64,000 nucleotides of DNA, taken from Polyangium sp. y55x31 (GTDB taxonomy: Bacteria > Myxococcota_A > Polyangia > Polyangiales > Polyangiaceae). The DNA lies in NCBI RefSeq assembly GCF_029946505.1, contig NZ_JARZHG010000002.1:682001-746000 (forward strand), written 5' to 3'. Positions within the stretch are counted from its first letter, which is position 1; every line of letters starts with the position of its first letter. Of the stretch, positions 18,169 to 26,975 are shown piece by piece. The position numbers were made by a program, and so were the translations under genes. The notes beneath the pieces are model-generated. The model had not been told where the DNA came from and did not search any database. It saw only the letters and a list, made by a program, of their open reading frames with translations.

Positions 18169-18548
18169 AGACGATCCTCGTCGTGGACGACGAACTCGAC
18201 ATCGTCGACGTCCTGAGCGACCTCCTGACCGCGGAGGGCTACCGCGTGATCACGGCCTCGAACGGGCGCGAAGGGCTCGCGCGGATCGCCGAATCGAGGC
18301 CCGATCTCGTGCTGCTCGATCGGATGATGCCCGTCGTGGATGGGGCCGAGATGCTGCGGCTGATGCGGGAAGACGCGTCGCTCGGGGGGATCCCGGTCGT
18401 GATGATGAGCGCAGCCGAGGGGCGGAGGCTCTCCCAGGAGCTCGGGTGCGCGGCGTTCCTGAAGAAGCCCTTCGACCTCGGGACGCTGCTCGACACGGTC
18501 GCGCGGCTCGCCGGCAGGGGCGATCGGGAAGAGGTCGCGCGGGGCTAG
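18165..18548 (+). CDS. Stand-alone response regulator receiver domain
   Basis: 127 residues forming one CheY-like receiver with no output domain. It has the acidic pair DD at 8-9, the phospho-acceptor Asp52 in LVLLDRMMP, the switch Ser in VVMMSAAEG and the conserved Lys in FLKKPF. The GTG start overlaps the stop of the KaiC-like gene (GTGA at 18165-18168). The pairing suggests that the receiver and the KaiC-like ATPase act together. No histidine kinase is adjacent. Confidence 0.92.
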   Translation: MKTILVVDDELDIVDVLSDLLTAEGYRVITASNGREGLARIAESRPDLVLLDRMMPVVDGAEMLRLMREDASLGGIPVVMMSAAEGRRLSQELGCAAFLKKPFDLGTLLDTVARLAGRGDREEVARG

Positions 18549-18643
18549 GAGACCCCCCCCAGGATCGCCTCGGGCGTTCGGCCTTGTCACGAGCGACGCT
18601 CCCGCGGGAAGATGGCTCCCCGAGCGCGCGCCGAGGTACGCCC

Positions 18644-19075
18644 ATGAGCAACCAAGATCGTGAAGAAGAAGGACCGCTTTCCGAAGGCCCCGTGTCGGGC
18701 CCCGCATCGGACCGCCGCACCGCGTTGCGGCACATGGCCGTCTTTCCCGCCCACGTCGACACGGGCAACGGCAACAAGCGCACCGCGGTGATCCGCGATC
18801 TGAGCGTCTCGGGCGCCCTTTTGCTCACCCGCGCGCGCGTGAAGATCGGCGACGAGGTGACGCTCTCGCTCTACCTCACGGGCGATCCGAACCACGCTCG
18901 CGAGGTGAAGGGCCGCGTCGTACGGGACGAGCGGCGCAGCGTCGAGGTCTCGGACATCTGGCCGTATGCCGTCGCCATCCAGTTCAACGAGCCGTTCGAG
19001 GACATCGAGCCCGACGTGAAAGCGCTCGCCGAGAAACAAGCGAGCCTCGGCCTCATCGGCGGCAAGGATCCCTGA
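18644..19075 (+). CDS. PilZ-domain protein
   Basis: 143 residues with a PilZ domain, the c-di-GMP-binding fold. It has RRTALRH (24-30) in place of the RxxxR motif and DLSVSG (52-57) matching the D/NxSxxG motif, so binding is plausible. A low-complexity acidic N-terminus (EEEGPLSEGP) precedes it. The ATG follows GAGGTACGCCC. It lies 95 bases after the receiver gene in the same direction, and the three may form one signalling group. PilZ proteins in myxobacteria affect motility and exopolysaccharide, but no target is visible here. Confidence 0.85.
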   Translation: MSNQDREEEGPLSEGPVSGPASDRRTALRHMAVFPAHVDTGNGNKRTAVIRDLSVSGALLLTRARVKIGDEVTLSLYLTGDPNHAREVKGRVVRDERRSVEVSDIWPYAVAIQFNEPFEDIEPDVKALAEKQASLGLIGGKDP

Positions 19076-19119
19076 GCCGAGCCTCGCCCGTACCTGCCTG
19101 CATCGCGTACACTCGCCGT

Positions 19120-21228
19120 GTGCGCGACCTCAACGCCAGCCCGAGAAAGCTGCTCCTCCGGGGCTTTTTGCTCTTCGCGCTGACCGCCTCCGCGTGTATC
19201 GCCGGCGCGCCCGAGGGCATCCGTCGCCAGACCGACGGCGACGGAGACGATCCGCTCATCAATTTCGACGGAGGCGTGCCGCCCATCGACGCTGCGCCCG
19301 AGATTCCGAACACGGATCCCTACGCCGTGCTCGGCGCCGATCCCACGCACGGCCCCTTCACCGGCGGCCAGCGCGTGCTCATCCGCGGCAACGGCTTCGC
19401 GGCGGCCACGCGTGTCTGGTTCGGCGAGGTCGAGGCCGACACGTCCACGATGGTGCCGATCGATCCGACCCGCCTGCAGATCGTCGCGCCGAAGGGCTCC
19501 GCGGGCCCGGTCGCGCTCACCGTGCAGAAGGGCGACGACGAATCGACGCGCCGCTCGCTCCCCGGCGGATACGCGTACGACGCGCTGTATGCGGCGCCGT
19601 CGAGTGGCCCCGTCTCCGGCGGCACCGTCGTCGAGATCGTCGGCGACGGCACGAGCTGGGGGCCCGGAACGGTCGCCAAGATCGGGGGCAAACCCTGCAC
19701 CACGCAGACCGTCAACGGACCGACGTCGATCACGTGCACGGTCCCCAAGGGTACGCCCGGCGCGAAGCCTGTCTCGGTCGACGCGGGTGATGGCCAGCCG
19801 ATCGTCGTGCTCGACGGATACACCTACGAGGACAGCACGAACGGCTTCAAGGGCGGCCTCTCCGGCGCTCCGATCGCGGGCAAGCTCAAGGTGCTCGTCT
19901 ACAACAATTTCACGGGCGATCCGATCCCCGGCGCGCACGTGATCGTGGGCAGCGATCTGCCGTCCGCGCTCGTGAAGCAGGCCGATTCCACGGGCGTGAC
20001 GCTCTTCGACGATCCCTCGCTCGACGGGCCGCGCACCGTGACCATCGCGGCCAAGTGCCACAGCCCCATCACCTTCGTCGACGTCCCCGTCGACACCGCC
20101 ACCGTCTACCTCGACCCCGTCTTGAGCCCTGCTTGCGTGGCCGACGGCGATCCTCCGCCCGTCGGCGGCAAACCCGGCGCCGGCGGCGGCATCCGCGGCG
20201 AGCTCGTCTGGACCGGCAACGTCGAGTTCAAGAAATCACCCTGGATCAACGTGCCCGCGCCCGCGCCGGGCGAACGCCAGGCCGCGTACGTCTTCCACGC
20301 GAACCAGGACTCGACCGCGACCTTCCAGCTCCCGCACCCCTCGAACGCGATCCTCCCCGATGCGCCCGGCGAGATCGGCTACCAGTTCCAGCTCGGCAGC
20401 GGCGCTGGCAACCGCGCGCTCTACGCGCTCGCCGGCGTCGAGACCACGAACACCGCGTCGCCGAAGTTCACGGCGTACGCGATGGGCATGGTGCAAGGCG
20501 TGAGCGTGCTGCCGGGAGCGTTCACCGATCAGGTCTACATCGTGATGGATCGGACCCTCGATCAAGCCCTCACGATGGACGTCGCGCCGCCCGCGCCGGG
20601 GCCGAAGGGGCCGGATCGCGTGCGCGCCACGGTCTCCGTGATGCTCGGCAACGACGGCTACGCGATCCTGCCTTCCGGCGTGAAATCGCCGCTCCTCCCG
20701 CTCGCCGGGCCCATCCCGTTCGTCGGCCTGCCCGCGCTCGACGGCTCGCTCTTCGGCGCGGCATACATCTCCACGGCCCGCGCGGTCACCGGCCCGCAGG
20801 CCTCGGCGCCGATGTCCGTCGTCGGCCGTCTGCTCACCACGAGCACCGCGGAAAACCTCGTCGTGGACGGGTTCGTCGGCGTGCCGACGCTGAACACGCC
20901 GGCGAGCGGCGCGGCCTGGGACGGGCGACACCTCGCCACCACGTTCGGCGCGGGTGGCTCGGCGATCGACCTCTCGGTCTACGACATCACGAGCGGCGGC
21001 GGCCTCATTCGCTGGACCGTCGTCGTGCCCAAGGGCTCGCACGCCGTCGAGGTCCCCGATCTCTCGGGCTTCCCCTTCCCCGAAGGCGGCCTGCCGAAGG
21101 GGCCCATCACCATCGGCGTCTACGGCGCGCGTGTCGACAACTTCTCCTACGGCGCGCTCCGTTATCGCGACATCCGACCGAGCGGCATGAGCGCCTACGC
21201 CCTCGACTACTTCAACGTGTTCCTGTGA
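19120..21228 (+). CDS. Exported IPT/TIG-domain lipoprotein
   Basis: 702 residues starting at a GTG. The signal KLLLRGFLLFALTASAC ends in a lipobox-like SAC. Two IPT/TIG beta-sandwich repeats follow (DPTHGPFTGGQRVLIRGNGF; APSSGPVSGGTVVEIVGDG). Next is a carboxypeptidase-regulatory-like domain (KVLVYNNFTGDPIPGAHVIVG), then a long beta-rich part of unknown fold. No catalytic motif is seen, so an adhesive or scaffolding surface role is likely. The next gene, another surface protein, starts 19 bases later, so the two probably share an mRNA. Confidence 0.8.
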   Translation: MRDLNASPRKLLLRGFLLFALTASACIAGAPEGIRRQTDGDGDDPLINFDGGVPPIDAAPEIPNTDPYAVLGADPTHGPFTGGQRVLIRGNGFAAATRVWFGEVEADTSTMVPIDPTRLQIVAPKGSAGPVALTVQKGDDESTRRSLPGGYAYDALYAAPSSGPVSGGTVVEIVGDGTSWGPGTVAKIGGKPCTTQTVNGPTSITCTVPKGTPGAKPVSVDAGDGQPIVVLDGYTYEDSTNGFKGGLSGAPIAGKLKVLVYNNFTGDPIPGAHVIVGSDLPSALVKQADSTGVTLFDDPSLDGPRTVTIAAKCHSPITFVDVPVDTATVYLDPVLSPACVADGDPPPVGGKPGAGGGIRGELVWTGNVEFKKSPWINVPAPAPGERQAAYVFHANQDSTATFQLPHPSNAILPDAPGEIGYQFQLGSGAGNRALYALAGVETTNTASPKFTAYAMGMVQGVSVLPGAFTDQVYIVMDRTLDQALTMDVAPPAPGPKGPDRVRATVSVMLGNDGYAILPSGVKSPLLPLAGPIPFVGLPALDGSLFGAAYISTARAVTGPQASAPMSVVGRLLTTSTAENLVVDGFVGVPTLNTPASGAAWDGRHLATTFGAGGSAIDLSVYDITSGGGLIRWTVVVPKGSHAVEVPDLSGFPFPEGGLPKGPITIGVYGARVDNFSYGALRYRDIRPSGMSAYALDYFNVFL

Positions 21229-21247
21229 CCTCTGCGAGGAGACGCGC

Positions 21248-23254
21248 ATGAACGAGCGATCCAGGCGCTCGAGGAAGCTCGGCACGGGCGCCCTCGTCCT
21301 CGGCACGACGGTCCTCGTCGCGAGCTGCTTCGACAAATCCACCCGCTGGGAAGAGGTCGAGCCGAAGCCCCCGCCGCCGCCCGTGTGCGAGGTCGGCCTC
21401 GAACGATGCACGACCGCGCTCGAGCGCTGCACGGACACGGGCGCCGGCGTGGCGTGGACCGTCGTCGAGGACTGCGCGGCCGAGGGCCTCGTCTGCGCGC
21501 CGCTCTTGTTCCGCTGCACCACGTGCATCCCGAATGCTGGGAGCTGCAAGGGACAGGAGGCCTATCGCTGCAACGCCGACGGCACCGCCGCGACGCTCGT
21601 CGACACGTGTGATCCGTCGAAGGGCATCGCTTGCCGCGCCGGGAGCTGCGTGGACCTCTGCGGCCGCGCCACCGTCGAGAAGAGCAACGTCGGCTGCGAG
21701 TACTGGGCGGTCGACCTCGACAACGCGATGATCGACGCGACCAGCAACGCGGCCGCGCAGCAGTTCGCGGTCGTCGTCTCGAACCCGCATCCGGACATCG
21801 CCGTCTCCGTGCACATCGCGCAGGACGACGGCCTGCCCGGCTCCGCCGCGGCGCCTTACGACATCGCGACCGCGGTCATCGCGCCCCTGAACCTCCAGGT
21901 CTTCAAGCTCGGCCCGCGCGAGGTCGACGGCAGCCCCGAGGGCGAATACGACACGGGCACGCACACGGCGCTGACGAGGCACGCCTACCGCGTCCGCTCG
22001 GATTTCCCCGTCGTCGCGTACCAGTTCAACCCGCTGGAAAACGTCAACGTCTTCTCGAACGACGCCTCGCTCTTGAAGCCGACCGAGGCGCTCTCGTTCG
22101 GCGTCGAGAACACCGTCATCACGTCGTACGTCGTCGTCGGCTGGCCGCAGACGATCGCCGCGACCGACGATCCGGACACGAACTTCAACCCGAACGACCC
22201 GACCAACCTCCGCTCGTTCCTCACGGTCGTGGGCACGCAGCCGAACACCACCGTGCGCGTGAAGACGACGGCGAAGGTCGTGGGCGGCGGCCCCGTGCCC
22301 GAGACACCCGAAAACGGCATCATCGAGGTGCAGCTCGACGCGTTCGACGTGCTCAACCTGGAGACCGGCGATTTCAACGCCGACTTCACGGGCAGCACCA
22401 TCGAGTCGAACGGTCCCATTGCGGTCTTCACCGGCGGCGAGGCCTCGGACGCGCCCCATTTCCCGACCCTGGCGTATCGCCGCTGCTGCGCCGATCACCT
22501 CGAAGATCAGCTCGATCCGATCCGCACCGCCGGCAAATCGTTCGCCGTCCCGCACACGCCGAGCCGCACGCGAATGGTCAAGCAGGCCGGCGGGCTCATC
22601 GAAGAGGTCCCCGAGCCCGATTACGTGCGTTTCGTCGCCGCCTCGAAGGCCGGCGCGAAGATCACGACGAGCCTGCCCCCGCCCTACGACGTCATCGAGC
22701 TGAAATGGCTCGGGGATTCTGCCGAAGTCACGACGTATCGCAATTTCACGGCCGAGAGCACGGAGCCCATCATCGTGGCGCAGATCATGGGCAGCCAGGA
22801 CGCCGCGGGCGTGCGGCGCGGCCTGCCGGGCGGCGATCCGAGCCTGCTCATCGTCCCCCCGCTCGAGCAGGCCCGGCCCGATTACGTCTTCCTCACGCCC
22901 GACAAATACGTATTCGATTACATCTCGATCGTCGTGCCCGCCGACCAGGGCGTCCTGCTCGACGAGATCCTCCTCGGCCCCGACGCCTGCGAGATCACCC
23001 CGGCCGACGGCCTCACGGTCGAGGAGCGCGGCGGCAGTCCACCCGAGCTCCTCGTCTACAACTGCCAGCTCAGCTTCCCGCTCATCCAGGGGCTCGCGAA
23101 CTTCGTGATCACCTTGCCGGGCAAGCAAAACGATGGCGTCCACCGGGTCGTCGCCGGCGTGCCGGTCATCGTGACCGTGGGCGGGTTCGATTCGTACGTG
23201 AGTTATTCGTACGCGGCGGGCACCGAGCTGCGGGCGATCGCGCTGCCGCAGTGA
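21248..23254 (+). CDS. IgGFc-binding-type surface lipoprotein (paralogue 1)
   Basis: 668 residues. The signal KLGTGALVLGTTVLVASC gives a lipoprotein (lipobox VASC). A proline linker and Cys-rich modules (CEVGLERCTTALERC; CTTCIPNAGSC) precede a large domain of the IgGFc-binding type, seen in VGCEYWAVDLDN, FPVVAYQFNP, LPPPYDVIELKW and the closing VTVGGFDSYVSYSYAAG. The family is known from mucin-like and bacterial surface proteins. Binding partner and role here are unknown. A second family member lies at 35307-37115. A palindromic hairpin follows the stop. Confidence 0.82.
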   Translation: MNERSRRSRKLGTGALVLGTTVLVASCFDKSTRWEEVEPKPPPPPVCEVGLERCTTALERCTDTGAGVAWTVVEDCAAEGLVCAPLLFRCTTCIPNAGSCKGQEAYRCNADGTAATLVDTCDPSKGIACRAGSCVDLCGRATVEKSNVGCEYWAVDLDNAMIDATSNAAAQQFAVVVSNPHPDIAVSVHIAQDDGLPGSAAAPYDIATAVIAPLNLQVFKLGPREVDGSPEGEYDTGTHTALTRHAYRVRSDFPVVAYQFNPLENVNVFSNDASLLKPTEALSFGVENTVITSYVVVGWPQTIAATDDPDTNFNPNDPTNLRSFLTVVGTQPNTTVRVKTTAKVVGGGPVPETPENGIIEVQLDAFDVLNLETGDFNADFTGSTIESNGPIAVFTGGEASDAPHFPTLAYRRCCADHLEDQLDPIRTAGKSFAVPHTPSRTRMVKQAGGLIEEVPEPDYVRFVAASKAGAKITTSLPPPYDVIELKWLGDSAEVTTYRNFTAESTEPIIVAQIMGSQDAAGVRRGLPGGDPSLLIVPPLEQARPDYVFLTPDKYVFDYISIVVPADQGVLLDEILLGPDACEITPADGLTVEERGGSPPELLVYNCQLSFPLIQGLANFVITLPGKQNDGVHRVVAGVPVIVTVGGFDSYVSYSYAAGTELRAIALPQ

Positions 23255-23261
23255 TCACGGA

Positions 23262-23291
23262 GAGGGGCTCGCCCGGGAAGGCGAGCCCCTC
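23262..23291. terminator. Bidirectional hairpin between convergent genes
   Basis: Perfect 12-bp stem (23262-23273 with 23280-23291) with a six-base loop, 8 bases past each stop codon. No T-run follows on either strand, so it is either a non-canonical bidirectional terminator or an mRNA 3' end protector. Confidence 0.7.
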
Positions 23292-23299
23292 GCGCGACG

Positions 23300-25741
23300 T
23301 CAGGGCAGCGACTTCGACTTCAGGTTGTTGAGCTGCGTCACCACCTGTTTCGCGGACTCCACCGGATCATTCGAGGCGTACGTCGTGTCGGCGAGACCGG
23401 CGAGGACACTCGTGATGTCGTGGTCGACCTTGCCCGCCTCTGCCCAGTACGCGACCGTCGGAATCGTCATGTACACCGAGAACGCGCGGTGCTCGCTGCC
23501 GGGCCGCTCGCCGATGATGTGCACGACCGCTCGTTTGCTCTGCTTGTCCGCGAGGTTTCCGAAGAGAATCTCGCCGACGTGATACCCCGCGCGCACGCGC
23601 CCCGCCGTGCACACGATGTGCTCGGGCGCGACCTTGTAACCGGCCTTTTCGAGCTCCGCGCGCAGCGCCGGCAGGAACTTGTCGACGTGGCCCGGATCCG
23701 AGATCGAGAAAGCGTTCAGGCCTTCCGAAATCATGATCTGCACGTCGTACTTGGCCGCGTGCGTGTCGCGTAGCTTCGCGACCTCGCGGACCGCGTCCTC
23801 CTTGAGCTGCTCGCCCGTCGGCGGGTGCAGGATGTAATCGTCGCGATCCTTCGCGCCCGTCCAGACCTTCACCACGCTCGGGATCGTCGCGACGAACGCC
23901 GGATCGAGCTCGGCGAGGATGCTCTTCTTGCCGTCGGCCACGAGGGCGCGGATGTACTGATCGAGCTCGGGGTTCAGATCCCACGGGTTTGCCCCGTAGC
24001 CCTCGGCGATGAACACGCCCCGCTTCTTCACGGCGTCGAGCGCGTCGAGCGTCTCCTGCGCATTCATGATCTCCTCGACCATGCGCGGATCCCCCTTCGC
24101 TTGCAGATACTTCGCATAGACGTACTTCACGTTGCCGAAGTACTGCGTGGGCTTGCCCTGCGCGTCGATCACGCCGAGCTCCTGGAAAAACGCCCACATC
24201 TTGTCGTCGACCTTGTAGCCGAACTTCTCGCGGATCCGGACGTGGTCCTGGAACGCGGTCGTCAGGTACGACAGCATCGGATCGTTCTTCGTGGGCAAAC
24301 CCATGAGGTACGCGGGGTTCGCCGGCATGATCTGGTCGATGCACCAGTCGAGATCGTCGAGATCGACCGACATGTGCAGCGTCGAGCAGATATCGAGGCC
24401 GATCGGCAGCCCGTGCAGCTTGCCCATCACGATGTCCTCCAGGCAGCAGCGCACGAGCTGCTCCTTCGTGCGGAAGACCTCGGGGCCGATGAAGCCGGCC
24501 ACGTCGTTCAGGTGCACCCACGGCGCCTCGGGGTTGCCCGCGGCCTTCTGCGCCGCGGCGACCTTCTTCTTCAGCGCGCGCGCGAAGCCGTACTTGCGCG
24601 ATTCGTGCACGACCATGTCGAAGCCCGCGCCGTGGCCGTTCGTCGCGTCCGCGCCCTGCCCCGTCTCGAAGTAGAGGCCGTATTTGCCCGAGCGCGTGGC
24701 CGCGTGGTTCAGCATCTTCTCCACGGTCACGTCGAACGTCGCGTTCGCGTCCACCGTGCTGCCGAGGCTCTGGAACCAGAGCGCCGTCGAGCCCGGGAAC
24801 TGCTTCTCCACCTCGGCCTGCACGTCGATGTGCGCGAGACAGCAATGCGGCAGCGTGTCTTCGAGCTTGAACGTGACGAGCACGTCCTTCAGCGCCTCCT
24901 CGATGGCGTGCACGCTCGGGACCTCGCTCGACACGGGGTTGTTGCCGAGCACGACGTCGCCGACCGCGAAGGCGAAGCCGTTCATGACCTGCCAGATGAT
25001 GTCGTTCGTGTCGTCCGTGGGCGAGTTCGGCTGGATACGCGCGCCCATGTAGCCCTTGGCGCCGATCTTCGAGCCCGGCAGCGGGTTGAACACCGTCTGG
25101 CCGACCTTGATGAGCTCCTCGTTGCTCATGAGCTTGACGATCATGCCGATGATGTCGCTCGGCAGGCCCACCATGACGGCCTTGATCTCGTCCTCGGTCT
25201 TTTCGAGCAAAAACGATTTGAGCTCCCCCATCTTCCAGGCGCGCACGCCCTCGAGCGCGGGCGCGTCGGTCGCCTCCATGATGAGGGAATGGACCGCGTC
25301 CTCGAGCATCGGCCGATCCGCGAGATCGCCGATCTTCGTGTTCGAAAGCAGCTTGCGCGCGTTCTGCCGCGACAGCTCGTCGACGGCGGCGATCCCGAGC
25401 GCCTCGTCGCCTTCCTTGAAGTCGTTGGCGGCGCCGATCACGGCCTTGTAGAACTCGTGGTCGTACTTGCCTTTGACGCGGGTGACGTACGTGATGACGT
25501 CCTCGCCGTCCCTGATTTCGGGGATGGATACGCCGGAAGGCTCGGTGGGCGTCCCCGGGCCCTGCGCGACCGGATCGGAGCCACACCCCGCCGCGAACGT
25601 CGCGGCGACGCCGCCAAGGAGCCCCATCATGAAGGTGCGACGGCGGAGCGCGAGGCGCGCCACTGTGGGAAGCGCCGCGGCCGCCATCCGAACCTGCCGA
25701 GGTCTACGAGGACGAGTGAGCTCGTTTGTCAGCTTCTTCAT
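23300..25741 (-). CDS. Fused ethanolamine ammonia-lyase (EutB-EutC) with Tat-type lipoprotein signal
   Basis: Adenosylcobalamin-dependent enzyme converting ethanolamine to acetaldehyde and ammonia, here as one 813-residue chain. The large-subunit part (about 65-520) aligns with E. coli EutB through ARIQPNSPTDDT, VGDVVLGNNPV, YFETGQGAD, GFIGPE and MGKLHGLPIG. The small-subunit part (about 560-800) carries LNAFSISDPGH, AGRVRAGYHVGEILF and IGERPGSEHRAFSVY. The N-terminus has a twin-arginine motif RRRTFMMG (33-40), a hydrophobic stretch and a lipobox-like AAGC (Cys53), so export is predicted. ATG 25741 has GGGAG nine bases upstream. There is no eutA, shell-protein gene or cobalamin riboswitch nearby. 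Export of this enzyme would be very unusual. Confidence 0.92.
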   Translation of the reverse strand: MKKLTNELTRPRRPRQVRMAAAALPTVARLALRRRTFMMGLLGGVAATFAAGCGSDPVAQGPGTPTEPSGVSIPEIRDGEDVITYVTRVKGKYDHEFYKAVIGAANDFKEGDEALGIAAVDELSRQNARKLLSNTKIGDLADRPMLEDAVHSLIMEATDAPALEGVRAWKMGELKSFLLEKTEDEIKAVMVGLPSDIIGMIVKLMSNEELIKVGQTVFNPLPGSKIGAKGYMGARIQPNSPTDDTNDIIWQVMNGFAFAVGDVVLGNNPVSSEVPSVHAIEEALKDVLVTFKLEDTLPHCCLAHIDVQAEVEKQFPGSTALWFQSLGSTVDANATFDVTVEKMLNHAATRSGKYGLYFETGQGADATNGHGAGFDMVVHESRKYGFARALKKKVAAAQKAAGNPEAPWVHLNDVAGFIGPEVFRTKEQLVRCCLEDIVMGKLHGLPIGLDICSTLHMSVDLDDLDWCIDQIMPANPAYLMGLPTKNDPMLSYLTTAFQDHVRIREKFGYKVDDKMWAFFQELGVIDAQGKPTQYFGNVKYVYAKYLQAKGDPRMVEEIMNAQETLDALDAVKKRGVFIAEGYGANPWDLNPELDQYIRALVADGKKSILAELDPAFVATIPSVVKVWTGAKDRDDYILHPPTGEQLKEDAVREVAKLRDTHAAKYDVQIMISEGLNAFSISDPGHVDKFLPALRAELEKAGYKVAPEHIVCTAGRVRAGYHVGEILFGNLADKQSKRAVVHIIGERPGSEHRAFSVYMTIPTVAYWAEAGKVDHDITSVLAGLADTTYASNDPVESAKQVVTQLNNLKSKSLP

Positions 25742-25934
25742 GCGATCGTGCTCCCAAGCAACCATCCAAGGAGTCGTCACCCGCATAGCGGCGAGCCTCG
25801 TGGAACCGGCCCACCACCCGCGGAAGGTGCCTTTCGAATAAAGCCACCCCGGCTCGATTGTAGGTCGAGCCTCCTCGCTCTGGCAACGCCCTCGTCGCGG
25901 AATCGGGTATGGTGGTCACCGAGCGAGGCACGAC

Positions 25935-26975
25935 ATGGCTTACAACCGGCGGATCGGGACTTTCGTGGGGCTCTTCGCGCTTTTGGGCGGGTGCCAGATC
26001 GTTGGCAGCATCGAGCCGGACCTCGTGCTCGCGTCCGGCGACGAGATCTGCGGCGACGGCGTCGACGACGACGGCGACGGCCTCGCGGATTGCGAAGACC
26101 CCGATTGCGGCACGAGCCTCTGCGTCCCGAACGCTCCTCCCGGCTGGGAAGGCCCGTTCTGGGTCCGCCGCTCGGCCTGGGACGGCACGTCCGGGCCCTC
26201 GTGCCCCGCGGGCTTTTCGGGCTCCGCCCATTACATGTCCCCCGCGCCCGCGACGTGCACGCCCTGCGCGTGCGGCGACGTCCAGGACGGCGCTTGCGCC
26301 CCGCCGAAATTCCGGTGCTGGGCCTCCAAGAATTGCTCGGGAGATGCCGTCAACACGACGCTCCAGAACGTCGGGCAATGCGACGCGCCGTTCGGCCCGT
26401 TCCCGCTTGCGTCCGCGAGCTGCCGCATCATCGGCCCGGGCGCCGTGCAATCGGAGGGCGCGTGCGTGGCGAGCGGCGGAGAGCTCACGGAGCCGCAGCT
26501 CTTCCAGCAGATCGTCTCGGCCTGCGAGCTCGCCGCGACGACTGGCTGCGCGGAGGGCTCCACCTGCGCGCCGCCGCTCGAACCCGGAGCGCGGATCTGC
26601 GTGCGGAGCAGCGGCGGCGGCGTATGTCCGAGCGGCTGGGACGGAGAGACGCTGACGGCGTATGCAGGCGGGCAGGACGCGCGGACCTGCAGCGCTTGCA
26701 CGTGCACATTGGAGGGCGCCGGATGCGAGGGCGGCGCCTATCGTGCGTTCGATACGAACAGTTGCACCGCGTCCGGATCGGGGGCCGACGCGGCTCCCCC
26801 GATCAACATCACGGACGAGACCTGCGTCGACGTTTCCACGCTCGCCGATTCCGGCACGTTTTCGATCCTCGCCTTCGAAGCCAGCGCCTACACCGGCTCC
26901 TGTACGTCCCCCCAGGGCGGCGCGCCGAGCGGCGCGGTCCTGCTCGAAGGCGCCATCAAATATTGCTGCCGTTAG
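25935..26975 (+). CDS. Cys-rich lipoprotein of unknown function
   Basis: 346 residues. The signal RIGTFVGLFALLGGC has lipobox LGGC. Next comes a short acidic repeat of the myxobacterial type (CGDGVDDDGDGLADCEDPDC), which may bind calcium. Many paired Cys follow (CTPCACGDV; CSACTCTLEGAGC), suggesting a disulfide-stabilised exported domain, likely duplicated. It is divergent from the EutB-EutC fusion with a 193-base spacer. Its TAG directly abuts the stop of the convergent GH5-type gene. Family not recognised. Confidence 0.75.
   Translation: MAYNRRIGTFVGLFALLGGCQIVGSIEPDLVLASGDEICGDGVDDDGDGLADCEDPDCGTSLCVPNAPPGWEGPFWVRRSAWDGTSGPSCPAGFSGSAHYMSPAPATCTPCACGDVQDGACAPPKFRCWASKNCSGDAVNTTLQNVGQCDAPFGPFPLASASCRIIGPGAVQSEGACVASGGELTEPQLFQQIVSACELAATTGCAEGSTCAPPLEPGARICVRSSGGGVCPSGWDGETLTAYAGGQDARTCSACTCTLEGAGCEGGAYRAFDTNSCTASGSGADAAPPINITDETCVDVSTLADSGTFSILAFEASAYTGSCTSPQGGAPSGAVLLEGAIKYCCR

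Noticed and set aside
25742-25934. Cobalamin riboswitch before the B12-dependent enzyme gene
   Set aside because: The gap is only 193 bases to the divergent gene, and no B12-box-like conserved segment was seen.
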